Shown: positions 16,968 to 26,545, numbered from the stretch's first letter. The stretch: 64,000 bases of DNA from Allorhizobium sonneratiae (GCF_023700755.1 NZ_JAMKOJ010000005.1:1-64000); one strand, 5' to 3'. Translations and numbers: made by a program. Notes: generated by a model from the letters alone, not told the origin.

Positions 16968-17822
16968 ATGTCCGATTTTTTCCTGCCGCGCCTGATGATC
17001 GAACCCTTGCTGCGCCATGCGCTGCTTGAGGATCTTGGCCTTGCCGGTGACATCACAACTGATGCCGTCATTCCCGCCGGGCACCGCTCCACCGTGGTCA
17101 TGGCCAGTCGAGAGTCGGGTGTCATTGCCGGTCTCGATCTGGCAGAGCTGGCTTTTGAACTGATCGATCCGGCCCTTGTCTTCACCCGCCATGTCGCCGA
17201 TGGCGATCGGATCGAGGCTAAAACAGTGCTGGCGACGGTTTCCGGTCCTTCGCGGGCATTGTTGACGGCAGAGCGGGTGGCTTTGAACTTTCTCTGTCAT
17301 CTGTCTGGCATCGCCACACAAACGCGGCGCGTGGTTGATGTGGTGGCCCACACGAAGGCTGCGGTCGTTTGCACCCGCAAGACGACGCCGGGGCTGAGAG
17401 CCGTGGAAAAATATGCCGTGCGCATGGGGGGCGGCATGAATCATCGCTTTGCCCTCTATGATGCGGTGCTGATCAAGGACAACCATATCGCCATTGCCGG
17501 AAGCGTGCGGGACGCCTTGCTGAGCGCCAAGGCACGCGCTGGTCATATGGTGAAGATCGAGGTGGAGGTGGATCGTCTCGACCAATTGCAAGAGGTGCTG
17601 GACATCGGTGCCGATGCGGTTTTGCTCGACAATATGACACCACAGATGTTGAGGCAGGCCGTGACCATGATTGACGGGCGCGCCATTGCCGAGGCATCGG
17701 GCGGCATTACGCTTCAACGCGCGGCAGAAATTGCTGAAACCGGCGTCGATCTTTTATCCATGGGCTGGATCACCCATTCAGCCCCGGTTCTCGACATCGG
17801 TCTTGACTATCGGCAGGGGTGA
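16968..17822 (+). CDS. nadC: nicotinate-nucleotide pyrophosphorylase (quinolinate phosphoribosyltransferase)
   Basis: A 284-residue enzyme that joins quinolinate to PRPP and releases CO2, giving nicotinate mononucleotide. It has the family order: EDLGLAGDITTDAVIP at the N-terminus, then ERVALNFLCHLSGIAT, CTRKTTPGLRAVEKYAVRMGGG, ALYDAVLIKDNHI, KIEVEVDRLDQLQEVL and AIAEASGGITLQRA. The CTRKTTPGLR and KDNH segments hold substrate-binding residues. It is the last gene of nadABC; a hairpin ending in TTTT follows at 17884. Confidence 0.96.
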   Translation: MSDFFLPRLMIEPLLRHALLEDLGLAGDITTDAVIPAGHRSTVVMASRESGVIAGLDLAELAFELIDPALVFTRHVADGDRIEAKTVLATVSGPSRALLTAERVALNFLCHLSGIATQTRRVVDVVAHTKAAVVCTRKTTPGLRAVEKYAVRMGGGMNHRFALYDAVLIKDNHIAIAGSVRDALLSAKARAGHMVKIEVEVDRLDQLQEVLDIGADAVLLDNMTPQMLRQAVTMIDGRAIAEASGGITLQRAAEIAETGVDLLSMGWITHSAPVLDIGLDYRQG

Positions 17823-18137
17823 AAAACGGGTAGAATGGTGCGAAGCAAAACAGATTTTCGCGCGGTTTTTACCTCGTTATGTAAGGGGCTGGCGCCTCTT
17901 TTGGTTTACAAATGCTAAATCCCTGATTTTTCCGGGTTAATGGAGGATCGAGTGGAGTGTCGGACTGCTCATACTCCGGGCACGGAATAAGAATTAGGCA
18001 AGTCGCTGCACAAATGCATGGCAGTCGCTCAAATATTGCACTGCGAGACTCTCTGAAGCAGGTGTATAAGAGGCACCAAGGGCAGGGACGGGAAAGACCC
18101 GCAGACACCTGCCAAGGATAGTCTAGAGGAAATACCC
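17823..18137. other. nadC to DUF1127 intergenic region
   Basis: About 315 bases. It holds the nadABC terminator at 17884-17903 and then the upstream region of the small DUF1127 gene. A TTGCAC and a TATAAG element lie between 18036 and 18070 but are 23 bases apart, too far for a standard promoter. I see no other feature. Confidence 0.5.
17884..17903 (+). terminator. terminator of nadABC
   Basis: Stem aggggc and gcctct (one G-T pair) with a 4-base loop, followed by TTTT, 62 bases after the nadC stop. Confidence 0.55.
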
Positions 18138-18281
18138 ATGAACCCGATTCGCATTGCCAAGAACTGGATCAGCTACCGCCGCACGATGAATGAACTGAGC
18201 AGCCTCTCCAACCAGGCGCTCTCTGACATTGGCGTGACGCGTTTCGAGATCCGTAATATCGCGAGCCGTTCCTTCCGTTAA
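18138..18281 (+). CDS. DUF1127 (YjiS-like) micro-protein
   Basis: A 47-residue basic protein reading MNPIRIAKNWISYRRTMNEL at the start, followed by SSLSNQALSDIGVTRFEIRN and a short arginine-containing tail. The WxxYRxTxxELxxLSxxxLxDIGxxRxEI pattern is diagnostic of DUF1127. Short arginine-rich members of this family are abundant in Rhizobiaceae and have been linked to RNA turnover and to phosphate and carbon metabolism. It stands alone, followed by a terminator at 18359, so it is probably transcribed by itself. A TAGAGGAAA stretch seven or more bases before the ATG can serve as the ribosome site. Confidence 0.85.
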   Translation: MNPIRIAKNWISYRRTMNELSSLSNQALSDIGVTRFEIRNIASRSFR

Positions 18282-18358
18282 TCGGAACTGCATGTCGCGA
18301 AGAGCCTTGAGGCCTTTGCAAAAGCGGCATGTATAGGCGACGTTTTGATGATTTGAGC

Positions 18359-18385
18359 ACGGCATCCGCAAGGGTGCCGTTTTCG
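18359..18385 (+). terminator. terminator after the DUF1127 gene
   Basis: Stem acggcatcc and gggtgccgt with one G-T pair and a short loop, followed by a T-rich tract (tttcgttt). Confidence 0.65.
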
Positions 18386-18459
18386 TTTGACGAAATCTTC
18401 CTGCGAATCATCGCATCTCACCGATTGGAAGCGGCGGTCAGGCGTGATATTGAGCCGCC

Positions 18460-19869
18460 ATGACAGACAGATCTTCTCTTTCTCCCATTCATATCGTCGG
18501 CGGTGGTCTTGCCGGATCGGAGGCTGCCTGGCAGGTGGCCAATGCCGGTGTTCCGGTCATCCTGCACGAGATGCGTGGCGTGCGTGGCACCGATGCCCAT
18601 AAAACCGACGGGTTGGCCGAACTGGTCTGCTCCAACTCATTCCGCTCAGACGATGCGACCGCCAATGCCGTTGGCGTCATTCATGCGGAAATGCGGCTGG
18701 CCGGGTCTTTGATCATGGCATGTGCCGACAGGCATCAAGTTCCGGCTGGCGGGGCTTTGGCCGTTGACCGCGACGGGTTTTCTGCGGCGGTCACAGAGGC
18801 GCTGGACGCCCATCCGCTGATCACTATCGTCCGCGAGGAAATAACCGGCCTGCCGCCTGAGGATTGGGGCCTGACGATTGTCGCCACCGGGCCGCTCACC
18901 TCGCCATCGCTGGCCGAAGCGATCAGCGCCGAAACAGGTGAGGATGCGCTGGCCTTTTTCGATGCCATTGCCCCGATTGTCTATCGCGACAGCATCGACA
19001 TGTCGGTCTGCTGGTATCAGTCGCGCTATGACAAGGTCGGACCGGGCGGCACCGGCAAGGATTATATCAACTGCCCGATGGACGAGGCGCAGTACAATGC
19101 CTTTGTCGATGCCCTGATTGCAGGCGATGCCGTCGGCTTCAAGGAATGGGAAGGCACGCCCTATTTCGACGGCTGCCTGCCGATCGAGGTGATGGCGGAG
19201 CGCGGGCGTGAAACGCTCAGGCACGGGCCGATGAAGCCAATGGGCCTGACCAATGCCCATAACCCTACCGTCAAGCCCTATGCGGTGGTGCAGCTCAGGC
19301 AGGACAATGCGCTCGGCACGCTTTATAATATGGTCGGTTTCCAGACCAAATTGCGCTACGGCGCACAGGCCGAGATTTTCAGGATGATTCCGGGGCTGGA
19401 ACAGGCGGAATTTGCCCGACTGGGCGGTCTGCATCGCAACACCTATATCCATTCGCCGGTGCTGCTCGACCCGTCGCTTCGTCTCAAAAGCCGTCCGGCC
19501 CTGCGCTTTGCCGGGCAGATCACCGGCTGTGAAGGCTATGTCGAAAGCGCTTCCATCGGTTTGCTGGCCGGTCGCTTTGCCGCTGCCGAACGCAAGGGCG
19601 AAGAGATTCGTCTGCCACCGGCCACGACGGCGCTCGGCTCGCTGCTCAATCACATCACCGGCGGTCATATCGTCTCGGAGGATGAGTCCGGCAAGCGCTC
19701 CTTCCAGCCGATGAACATCAATTTCGGCCTGTTCCCCGAGCTTCAGCCCGGCTCTCTCGTCAAGCCGGAAGGGGTGAAGCGCTTCCGCGGCAAGGACAAG
19801 ACCATCATGAAGCGGCAATTGATTGCCGCCCGCGCGCTGGAAGACTGCCGTCAATGGCTGGGGCTCTGA
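18460..19869 (+). CDS. trmFO: folate-dependent tRNA (uracil-5-)-methyltransferase TrmFO
   Basis: A 469-residue flavoenzyme that makes ribothymidine at position 54 of tRNA using methylenetetrahydrofolate. The FAD-binding loop [16 protein letters not shown] is at residues ~10-25. Conserved family segments are [74 protein letters not shown] and [20 protein letters not shown]. The two cysteines expected to act in catalysis are in VCSNSF and FDGCLP. It is transcribed alone and has its own terminator at 19896. Confidence 0.97.
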   Translation: MTDRSSLSPIHIVGGGLAGSEAAWQVANAGVPVILHEMRGVRGTDAHKTDGLAELVCSNSFRSDDATANAVGVIHAEMRLAGSLIMACADRHQVPAGGALAVDRDGFSAAVTEALDAHPLITIVREEITGLPPEDWGLTIVATGPLTSPSLAEAISAETGEDALAFFDAIAPIVYRDSIDMSVCWYQSRYDKVGPGGTGKDYINCPMDEAQYNAFVDALIAGDAVGFKEWEGTPYFDGCLPIEVMAERGRETLRHGPMKPMGLTNAHNPTVKPYAVVQLRQDNALGTLYNMVGFQTKLRYGAQAEIFRMIPGLEQAEFARLGGLHRNTYIHSPVLLDPSLRLKSRPALRFAGQITGCEGYVESASIGLLAGRFAAAERKGEEIRLPPATTALGSLLNHITGGHIVSEDESGKRSFQPMNINFGLFPELQPGSLVKPEGVKRFRGKDKTIMKRQLIAARALEDCRQWLGL

Positions 19870-19895
19870 GAGGCTGATTTCAAAGATGTTACAGT

Positions 19896-19926
19896 GCCCT
19901 GCACCCATGTATGGCGCAGGGCTCTT
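19896..19926 (+). terminator. terminator between trmFO and the bcp-like gene
   Basis: Stem gccctgc and gcagggc with a 13-base loop, followed by TCTTT. It lies between converging genes; the T tract points rightward, for trmFO. Confidence 0.6.
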
Positions 19927-19935
19927 TAAGCGGCG

Positions 19936-20406
19936 TTAACCCAGCTCCTGCACGGCTTTCAAAACGGCTTCGGCATGGCCTGCCACCTTGACCTTGGGCC
20001 AGAGGGCGGCGATTTTGCCATCCTTGTCAATCAGAAAGGTGCTGCGCTCGACCCCCATATAGGTCTTGCCATACATGCTTTTTTCCTTCCAAACGCCATA
20101 GGCCTCGACCACGCTTTTGTCTTCATCCGCACCGAGAATGACGCCAAGCCCGTGTTTGGCGACGAATTTATCATGGCTTTTTACCGGGTCTGGCGAAATG
20201 CCGATAACGGCGGCACCAGCCTTTTCGAATTCCGGCAAGAGTTCGGTGAAGGATTTGGCTTCAGTTGTGCAGCCGCTGGTGTCGTCCTTGGGGTAGAAAT
20301 AGACGACGACGGGTTTGCCCTTGAATGCAGCGAGCGAAACATCGCCGCCGCCGTCACGCGGCAGGGTAAAATCGGGAGCTGTAGCTCCAATCGACAATTC
20401 AGCCAT
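19936..20406 (-). CDS. bcp: thiol peroxidase of the Bcp/PrxQ type
   Basis: A 156-residue thioredoxin-fold peroxidase that reduces hydrogen peroxide and organic peroxides in the cytoplasm. Residues at the N-terminus are APDFTLPRDGGGDVSLAAFKGKPVVVYFYPKDDTSGCTTEA. The peroxidatic cysteine sits in SGCTTEA. The resolving cysteine found five residues later in E. coli Bcp is replaced (TEAKSF), so this is a one-cysteine variant, common in the family. SPDPVKSHDKFVAKHGL and the final strand VERSTFLIDKDGKI match Bcp. It converges with trmFO. Confidence 0.92.
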   Translation of the reverse strand: MAELSIGATAPDFTLPRDGGGDVSLAAFKGKPVVVYFYPKDDTSGCTTEAKSFTELLPEFEKAGAAVIGISPDPVKSHDKFVAKHGLGVILGADEDKSVVEAYGVWKEKSMYGKTYMGVERSTFLIDKDGKIAALWPKVKVAGHAEAVLKAVQELG

Positions 20407-20631
20407 AGGATACCTTTCTTTTGCCGGGTTTGTGGAAATATAAGACCGCGAAGGATATAAGGCGCGCTTTCCTTGCGTCTAGCGGTATACTGCCGTGCAA
20501 ATCATCAAACAGCATTGCGCTGAATGAGGGCCAATTCTGGCTGAACGGGTTATGAAGTCTATTGCAATTCCGGACTCCCAGTCCTCGCTTTTGCTGGAAT
20601 TGCCGCATGTGTCGGGAGCAACGGGCCGGGA

Positions 20632-23600
20632 ATGGGCGATATAAGGGGCGAAAAACTTCGGTTTCGCAAGCGCGACATCATCGCCCTGGAAACGCTGCCC
20701 TCAGCGCAGGCGCATGAGCCTCTTATTGTGCACTGCCCGCCTAAAAGGGGGTTGGTGATCCGCTTTTGCCGGGTAATGATCGCGCTTTCGGTCGTTGTCT
20801 TCGTTCTTCTGTCGGCTGCCACCATTGCCATTGAAACCGGCAGTTTCGACCGCATGCTGTTCACAGGTGCAAGGGCTGCGCTGCAATCGGCCATCGGTGC
20901 GGATTTCAAGGCAGAGATCGGTGGCACCTCGATCCGTTTTTCCAAAAGCCTGCATCTGTCCGTCGCCGCTTTGAACGTTAAGATCATCGATGCGCAGACC
21001 GGTGAAAGCTTGAGCGACACCAAAGAGATCAAACTGGTGCTCGATCCCTTGGCGCTCTTGGTTGGCCGGGTGTCCGTGACCGAGATTGAAGCGGATGGCA
21101 TTACCTTCAACAGTGCCCTTTTGCCGTCTGGCGGCAAGATCGATATGGCCGGACTGCGTATTGATCAGTTCCCGGCCTTCATGGATCGTGTCTTTGTCGG
21201 CATCGATCAGGTCCGCGGTATCATCACGCGCGGGGGGCTTGATCGCCTCAGGCTCGATAATATTCAGATCGCCGCCACGGATAATATCGGTACCCCGGTC
21301 ACCGTGACGGTGGAGGATCTGGCGCTGGCCCGTAAAAAGGGTGAGGCGCTGGCCATTCACGGCCAGATATCCATCAATGGCCACAGGAGCCTGCTGAGTG
21401 CCGAAGCGACAGGACAGGCCAACCGCACGACCGGGCTGACCGTCGGTGTCAGTGATCTTTACGTCACCCCTTTCGCCATCAAGCGTGCCCCGGACGGGCA
21501 ATGGCGGGAAGGGCTCGATTCCACTCTTGACGTAAGCCTTCATGCGGACCGGCAGACCGCAGGTGAAAAACCCGACTTCGAGGCCCGGATCGTCAGCGGT
21601 AAGGGCGTGCTCTATATGGATGGCGATCAGCAGGTGCTCAATCGCGCTGATATCAATGTAGCCTACGATTTCGACCGGATGCGCGCAGAGATCCGGCCTT
21701 CCGTTGCCGATTTTGGTGAGACGCATCTTCCCCTGAGCGGTTTCGTGGTCGATGTCGATCGCAGTCAGGCTTCTGCGTCTGACTCGGGCCAGGCGTCCGT
21801 CTCGGCTCAGGTTCCCGCCTCAGGCATCGCTCTCAGTCTGTCCATCGACAATGGCAGGGCCTCCATTCCAACGTCCGGTGAAAAGCCTTTTGCCTTCTCC
21901 ATCGCTGCGAGCGGAATTTTCCATCCGGACACCACCACGCTGAATGTCGATGCTTTAAAGATTTCTTCGCCCTATGGCACGATGAATGCGACGGTGGATG
22001 TCAAATTCGGCGACCAGTCGCCGGAAATCCGCTTCAATGGCAAGCTTGCCCAGATGCGCACCCAGGTGATCAAGCAACTCTGGCCTTACTGGATGGCCAG
22101 CAAACCGCGCCAATGGGTGATGACCAATCTGCATGGCGGAACAGTGTCGCAAGGCTCGATCTTTGTCTTTATTCCCGCAGGCCGGATGAAAACGGTGCCG
22201 ACACCGCTCGATCTTGGGCCGGATGAACTGAAAATCCAGTTCGACATTAGCGGCGCGCGGCTGAATGTGGTTGGCGATATCCCGCCTGTGCGTGACGTGA
22301 CAGGCCATTTCGAGGCAACCGGCCCGCAGATTAAGATGCGGATCGACAGCGGCACGTCCGTCTTTCCCTCCGGCCGCAAGGTGAAGCTCGATCAGGGCCT
22401 CTTCTCCGTCAATGATGCCTATCTGAAGCCGCTGATGGCCGATATCGATCTGTCACTGAGCGGCAAGGCCGACGCTATTGCCGAACTGGTGAGTTTCAAG
22501 CCGATCGAGGCAATGCAGCGCATCGATATGAGCGCTGACGATTTTACCGGCGATATCAAGGGCAAGGTGCATCTGCACGGCGGCATCATCGAAGAGCAGC
22601 ATCCGCCACCGATGGACTGGTCCGCCTCGGTGGACATGAATGGCGTGTCGCTCAAGCATCCCTATATGGGCCGCAAGATCACCGGCTTTGATGGAACCCT
22701 TTCGGTTGACCCGAAAACGGCGGTCCTCAAGGGCAAGGCGGGCATTGATGGTGTGCCGATGACCATTTCGCTCACCCAGCCGGTCGAAAAGAACAGCAAG
22801 GACCAGACACAGTGGACCGCCAAGGGCATTGTCAATGACGATGATCGCGAAAGGCTGCTGCCGGAACTGTCGCAATTCATCAAGGGGCCGATGGCGGTGG
22901 AACTCACCCGTATCGATGACGATACCATCGGGGTCCAATCTGATCTGACCGATGCCAGTCTTTCTGTTCCCTGGCTTGGTTGGACCAAGGGGGTCGGCGT
23001 CCGCGCCAAATCCACCTTGAACCTGACCACAAAGGGTTCGACAACCACACTCGACAAGTTCAATCTGAGCGGTGACGGTTTCGGCGTCACGGGCAAGCTG
23101 ATCCTGGCCAAAAACCATTTGGCCTCGGCCCTGTTTGACCATGTCAAACTGACGGCGAATGATGATTTTTCTGTTGCGGTCGATGTTAGCAAGAGCGTGA
23201 TGCAGGTGAAGGTCAAGGGTGCATCCTTTGACGGTCGCTCGCTGTTCCGCAAGATCAAATCCGGCGGTGGTGACGGTGCGGGAGCGAAGAAAGAGGCCAA
23301 CAAGGACGATGATCTCGATGTTCAGGTCGATTTTGACAAGGTTATCGGTTTCAACGGCGAGGTTCTGTCCAGTGTCAAGGCCATGTATGGCGTTCGCAAT
23401 GACAAGGTGATCATTCTCAAGCTCAATGCGCTGACCGACAGCGGTCAGGCCGTTGTGCTGCAAAGCAGCAATGTCGGCGATATCGGCCACTATTCGCTGA
23501 TCACCTCGGATGCGGGCGATCTGGCGCGGCTTCTGGATCTTTATGATCACATGCGCGGCGGGCTGCTTGATCTGAAACTGCAGGGCGAGATCGGCAAGAG

Positions 23601-24081
23601 TCTGACGGGCAGCATCGATCTGCGCAATTTCCAGCTGGATAACGAAAAACGCCTGCAGCAGATTGTCAACACATCGCCGGACGGTCGAAGCGAGAGCCTG
23701 AACCGTGCCGTGAAAAGCGACATGGATCTGAGTTCGGAACGCTTTCAGCGCGCCTTTGCCACGATCAGCTATCGTGACAGCGTTTTGTCGCTGCAAAACG
23801 GCATCGTGCGCGGCGAGCAGGTCGGTGCGTCCTTCCAGGGTGTGCTCAAGGATGCGCGCGGGCAGATGGAGATGACCGGTACTTTCATGCCGGCCTATGG
23901 CCTCAACCGGCTTTTTGCCGAATTGCCAATCATCGGCACCATTCTCGGCAATGGCCGCGACCGCGGGCTGATAGGTATCACCTTCAAACTGACCGGATCG
24001 GCCTCATCACCGAATATCTCCGTCAACCCGCTATCGATCATTGCGCCCGGGGTTTTCCGCCAGATTTTCGAATATCAGTGA
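20632..24081 (+). CDS. YhdP/AsmA-like protein (DUF3971 and AsmA-like C-terminal domain)
   Basis: A 1149-residue protein. Residues 1-40 are cytoplasmic and basic, and one membrane anchor follows (VMIALSVVVFVLLSAATIAIE, about 48-68). The remainder is a very long periplasmic beta-rich part. The C-terminal MTGTFMPAYGLNRLFAELPIIGTIL and GITFKLTGSASSPNISVNPLSIIAPG are typical of the AsmA-like C-terminal domain. Members of this group (YhdP, TamB, AsmA relatives) form bridges that carry phospholipid towards the outer membrane. The exact start is uncertain; the ATG used gives a length like other rhizobial members. It is a single-gene unit. Confidence 0.85.
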   Translation: MGDIRGEKLRFRKRDIIALETLPSAQAHEPLIVHCPPKRGLVIRFCRVMIALSVVVFVLLSAATIAIETGSFDRMLFTGARAALQSAIGADFKAEIGGTSIRFSKSLHLSVAALNVKIIDAQTGESLSDTKEIKLVLDPLALLVGRVSVTEIEADGITFNSALLPSGGKIDMAGLRIDQFPAFMDRVFVGIDQVRGIITRGGLDRLRLDNIQIAATDNIGTPVTVTVEDLALARKKGEALAIHGQISINGHRSLLSAEATGQANRTTGLTVGVSDLYVTPFAIKRAPDGQWREGLDSTLDVSLHADRQTAGEKPDFEARIVSGKGVLYMDGDQQVLNRADINVAYDFDRMRAEIRPSVADFGETHLPLSGFVVDVDRSQASASDSGQASVSAQVPASGIALSLSIDNGRASIPTSGEKPFAFSIAASGIFHPDTTTLNVDALKISSPYGTMNATVDVKFGDQSPEIRFNGKLAQMRTQVIKQLWPYWMASKPRQWVMTNLHGGTVSQGSIFVFIPAGRMKTVPTPLDLGPDELKIQFDISGARLNVVGDIPPVRDVTGHFEATGPQIKMRIDSGTSVFPSGRKVKLDQGLFSVNDAYLKPLMADIDLSLSGKADAIAELVSFKPIEAMQRIDMSADDFTGDIKGKVHLHGGIIEEQHPPPMDWSASVDMNGVSLKHPYMGRKITGFDGTLSVDPKTAVLKGKAGIDGVPMTISLTQPVEKNSKDQTQWTAKGIVNDDDRERLLPELSQFIKGPMAVELTRIDDDTIGVQSDLTDASLSVPWLGWTKGVGVRAKSTLNLTTKGSTTTLDKFNLSGDGFGVTGKLILAKNHLASALFDHVKLTANDDFSVAVDVSKSVMQVKVKGASFDGRSLFRKIKSGGGDGAGAKKEANKDDDLDVQVDFDKVIGFNGEVLSSVKAMYGVRNDKVIILKLNALTDSGQAVVLQSSNVGDIGHYSLITSDAGDLARLLDLYDHMRGGLLDLKLQGEIGKSLTGSIDLRNFQLDNEKRLQQIVNTSPDGRSESLNRAVKSDMDLSSERFQRAFATISYRDSVLSLQNGIVRGEQVGASFQGVLKDARGQMEMTGTFMPAYGLNRLFAELPIIGTILGNGRDRGLIGITFKLTGSASSPNISVNPLSIIAPGVFRQIFEYQ

Positions 24082-24086
24082 AGATA

Positions 24087-24186
24087 CTGCATAATGCCTT
24101 AAATCGGGTGAGATTTAAGGTGAAAATGATGCAGCAGATTAAAAGAGTTACAGCGCCTTGCGCCAAATTTGGCGCTCAGCGCTGTA
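24087..24186 (+). repeat. rhizobial palindromic repeat, copy A
   Basis: A 100-base element with two nested palindromes. The first is ctgcat...atgcag around the 9-bp stem ccttaaatc/gatttaagg. The second is tacagcgc...gcgctgta (24149-24186) around gcgccaaatttggcgc. The element at 50252 has the same order and related bases, which marks a dispersed family. It fills the gap after the YhdP-like gene and could also act as a terminator. Confidence 0.7.
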
Positions 24187-24229
24187 AAAGGTGCTGGTTT
24201 TTCGCCCCGTTACTCTTCGTTGCGGCCCA

Positions 24230-26272
24230 TTACTCTTCGTTGCGGGTTGTCAGCGGACGCTTGAGAATGCTGTCTCGAAGGCTCATGCCGCCTGTATCCT
24301 TGCGTGGTGCGGCAGGGCGTGGCACAGCCGGTGAGGGGGCTGTGGCAAAGAGGCCACCGCTTTCGGGCTTGCGCAGTCCGGCATAGGCGCTTTGCGGGCG
24401 GAAACCGGATTTCTGCTCCGGTGCCGGTGAAAAATCCTCTCCGGCTCCAGGTAACATGCCGGGTCTGTAGGGTTCCAGCACCGGTTCTACAGGGAGGGAA
24501 GGCTCTTCTGCGAGGGGAAAGTGCGGCGTGCCAGAATGCGCCGGCGCCTCGAAGGTGTGCTCTTGCGCCAGATAGCTTTGCTGGAAGGCGGAAATATCCG
24601 GCTCTGTGCTGGCACGCATGCGGGAGATGACCTCGCTCAGATCGATGGCATCCGGCTGATCATTGCCTGCATGGACCGCAAGGCCGCTGGCCTTGGGCAG
24701 ATAACGCTTTGAGACGCGCTCGAATTTCATCCGCATCGGCACGGCAATCGCTTCACCAAAGGCAATCGCCTCGCCATTGCCAATGGAGGAGATGAAGCTG
24801 GTTGTGGATATCGAGCTGTCGGGTAAGGCGGAGCGGATGATGTCCTGGTCGCGCTCATTGGCAAGCCGCATGGCGAAAACGGTGGAGCACTGCGATAATA
24901 TGGTCTGGTCGAGTTCGCCCGGACGCTGGGTGATAATGCCGAGCGAAATTCCGTATTTGCGGCCTTCCTTGGCGATACGGGCAATGGCCTGACGGGTGGG
25001 AAAGAAGCCAAGATTGGGGTCGGCAGGCACATAACGATGCGCCTCTTCACAGACCACCAGCATGTGTACGGCACCCTTCGACCACATGGCGAGCTCGAAG
25101 GCCATGCGGCAGAGCACAGAAGCGACGGCATTGACGATTTCAGACGGAATACCGGCCAGTTGGAAGGTCGAAATTGGCCGGCCGTTACCCGGCACCCGGA
25201 AGATATGCGCCACCGTTTCGACAATGGTGTCACTGATCGTATTGCTGGAAAACATGAAATGATAGCGCGGATCGTTGACGGCAGAGAGAATGCGCATCTT
25301 CAGCGCCCTGAGATAAGGTTTCTCGTCGCGCCCGTCCAGCTTGCCGATGCGTTCGTCGATCAGCGCCAGAAGATCGGCCAGCCGATAGGGCACCGGTGTA
25401 TCGGCCGTAAAGCCTGCCCGCTCGCTGCGTCGCATCAGCCCGGATTCGCTGCCCTTGAAGGCGCGCTTGGCCTCCGGGATCAGATCGCGCAGAATATCCA
25501 CCTCTTCCGGCACAGGTGTACGACCGCGATAGATCACTTCCGTAAATTCTTCCAGCCGCATCAGCCAGAAAGGCAGGTCCAGCGTGTCGGTGTCGATCAC
25601 CACGGCATGGTCGGGAAAGGCGGCGGCAAATTCATTGTGCGGATCGAGGATCAGCACCCGAAGCTTCGGGTCGCTTTCGATTGCCTTGTGCAGCAGCAGC
25701 GAAACGGCGGTGGATTTGCCCACGCCGGTTGAGCCGACCACGGCAAAATGCTTCGACAGCATGGAGGGAATATGGATGGTCGCATCGATGGAGAGGTCCT
25801 GGCTCAATCGACCGATCACACAGGCACCGCTCTCCTGCGCATGATAGATGCATTCCAGATCGGAGCTGCGGATGCGATGGGCCACCGCGCCGAGATAGGG
25901 ATACTGGGTGATGCCGGAGGAAAACCGTTCAATCCCGTCCGGTCCGCGGCAGACTTCGCCCATCAGTTCGGTGTCGATGATCAGGCTGTTATCGGCTTGA
26001 TCCGACCAGAACCCGTTTGCCGTGCGCATGGCATAGACAAGGGCAACCACGCGGTTTTCACCGACATCGATGGAGATCAGCCGACCGATGGACCAGAGAG
26101 AGGTGAGATCGGTATCACCATTTTGAACCATTGCTGCAATGGTGGCGCGGCCACCGGTGCAGGCGCTTACCCGCCCGAGAAGACGGTTGCCCAAGGTCAA
26201 AGGATCGCGTCGATCCGCCATGACAGACGAATCTTTCTGGGGCAGGTCAGGATCGCGCAAAAGGAACTCCAT
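24230..26272 (-). CDS. HerA-like hexameric ATPase/helicase
   Basis: A 680-residue protein. Residues ~25-165 form a HerA barrel-like N-terminal domain. The Walker A is GSTGVGKST (180-188), followed by LILDPHNEFAAAF. The Walker B is CEEAH (408-412) with EGRKYGISLGIITQRPGELDQTILSQC after it (Q-R-P sensor and arginine finger region). The last ~130 residues are proline-rich and probably disordered. HerA proteins are hexameric DNA translocases used in end resection, DNA transfer and defence; no nuclease partner such as NurA or Sir2 is encoded next to it. AGGAGG six bases before the ATG fixes the start. Confidence 0.88.
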   Translation of the reverse strand: MEFLLRDPDLPQKDSSVMADRRDPLTLGNRLLGRVSACTGGRATIAAMVQNGDTDLTSLWSIGRLISIDVGENRVVALVYAMRTANGFWSDQADNSLIIDTELMGEVCRGPDGIERFSSGITQYPYLGAVAHRIRSSDLECIYHAQESGACVIGRLSQDLSIDATIHIPSMLSKHFAVVGSTGVGKSTAVSLLLHKAIESDPKLRVLILDPHNEFAAAFPDHAVVIDTDTLDLPFWLMRLEEFTEVIYRGRTPVPEEVDILRDLIPEAKRAFKGSESGLMRRSERAGFTADTPVPYRLADLLALIDERIGKLDGRDEKPYLRALKMRILSAVNDPRYHFMFSSNTISDTIVETVAHIFRVPGNGRPISTFQLAGIPSEIVNAVASVLCRMAFELAMWSKGAVHMLVVCEEAHRYVPADPNLGFFPTRQAIARIAKEGRKYGISLGIITQRPGELDQTILSQCSTVFAMRLANERDQDIIRSALPDSSISTTSFISSIGNGEAIAFGEAIAVPMRMKFERVSKRYLPKASGLAVHAGNDQPDAIDLSEVISRMRASTEPDISAFQQSYLAQEHTFEAPAHSGTPHFPLAEEPSLPVEPVLEPYRPGMLPGAGEDFSPAPEQKSGFRPQSAYAGLRKPESGGLFATAPSPAVPRPAAPRKDTGGMSLRDSILKRPLTTRNEE

Positions 26273-26392
26273 ACAATTCCTCCTATTATATCAGGGGCTT
26301 TGTTAAGAATGGGTTGAGCTCTTATGCAGTCGTCATGTATCGATCTGCTGCGAAAATATGCAGCCTGTGCCGAAAAACAGCGCTTTTCGGCG

Positions 26393-26421
26393 TTGACGTG
26401 CTGCCATCGAGTGGCTATCAC
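26393..26421 (+). promoter_or_regulatory. promoter of the ilvB-ilvN leader
   Basis: TTGACG (26393-26398) and TATCAC (26416-26421) are 17 bases apart. Transcription would start at about 26428-26430, right at the ATG of the leader peptide, so the leader message is probably leaderless. Confidence 0.6.
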
Positions 26422-26429
26422 TTCGTTCC

Positions 26430-26486
26430 ATGACAAACTTTTCTATTATTCTTGTGGTGGGATGGCGCATGGGCATGACGGTGTAA
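26430..26486 (+). CDS. ilv leader peptide (18 residues)
   Basis: The short frame reads MTNFSIILVVGWRMGMTV and contains the run Ile-Ile-Leu-Val-Val. These are the products of the pathway encoded downstream, which is the mark of an attenuation leader. When charged tRNAs for Ile, Leu or Val are scarce, ribosomes should stall here and prevent the terminator at 26520. The ATG falls at the predicted transcription start with no ribosome site, as in leaderless rhizobial leader genes such as trpL. The frame, the codons and the downstream hairpins are seen directly; regulation is inferred from known attenuators. Confidence 0.88.
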   Translation: MTNFSIILVVGWRMGMTV

Positions 26487-26512
26487 CCGTCAGGCATTAG
26501 CCACCCATGCGC
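26465..26512 (+). promoter_or_regulatory. attenuator hairpins after the ilv leader codons
   Basis: A perfect 9-bp stem gcgcatggg (26465-26473) and cccatgcgc (26504-26512) encloses a second hairpin gacgg/ccgtc (26477-26491) that contains the leader stop codon. Ribosome position on the leader peptide would decide which hairpins form, and so whether the terminator at 26520 folds. Confidence 0.75.
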
Positions 26513-26519
26513 GACGAAC

Positions 26520-26545
26520 AGGCTCCTCCAAGGGGCCTTTTTTTA
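26520..26545 (+). terminator. attenuator terminator of ilvB-ilvN
   Basis: Stem aggctcc and ggggcct (one G-T pair) with a 5-base loop, followed directly by seven T. It lies between the leader peptide and ilvB, the expected place for premature termination when branched-chain amino acids are plentiful. Confidence 0.85.

Noticed and set aside
18036..18070. A possible promoter (TTGCAC and TATAAG) before the DUF1127 gene.
   Set aside because: The spacing is 23 bases, too long for a standard promoter.
24230..26272. A HerA-based defence system (HerA with Sir2, DUF4297 or NurA).
   Set aside because: Only the ATPase is present, its neighbours are housekeeping genes, and the C-terminal tail fits a widespread rhizobial HerA-like protein rather than a defence operon.
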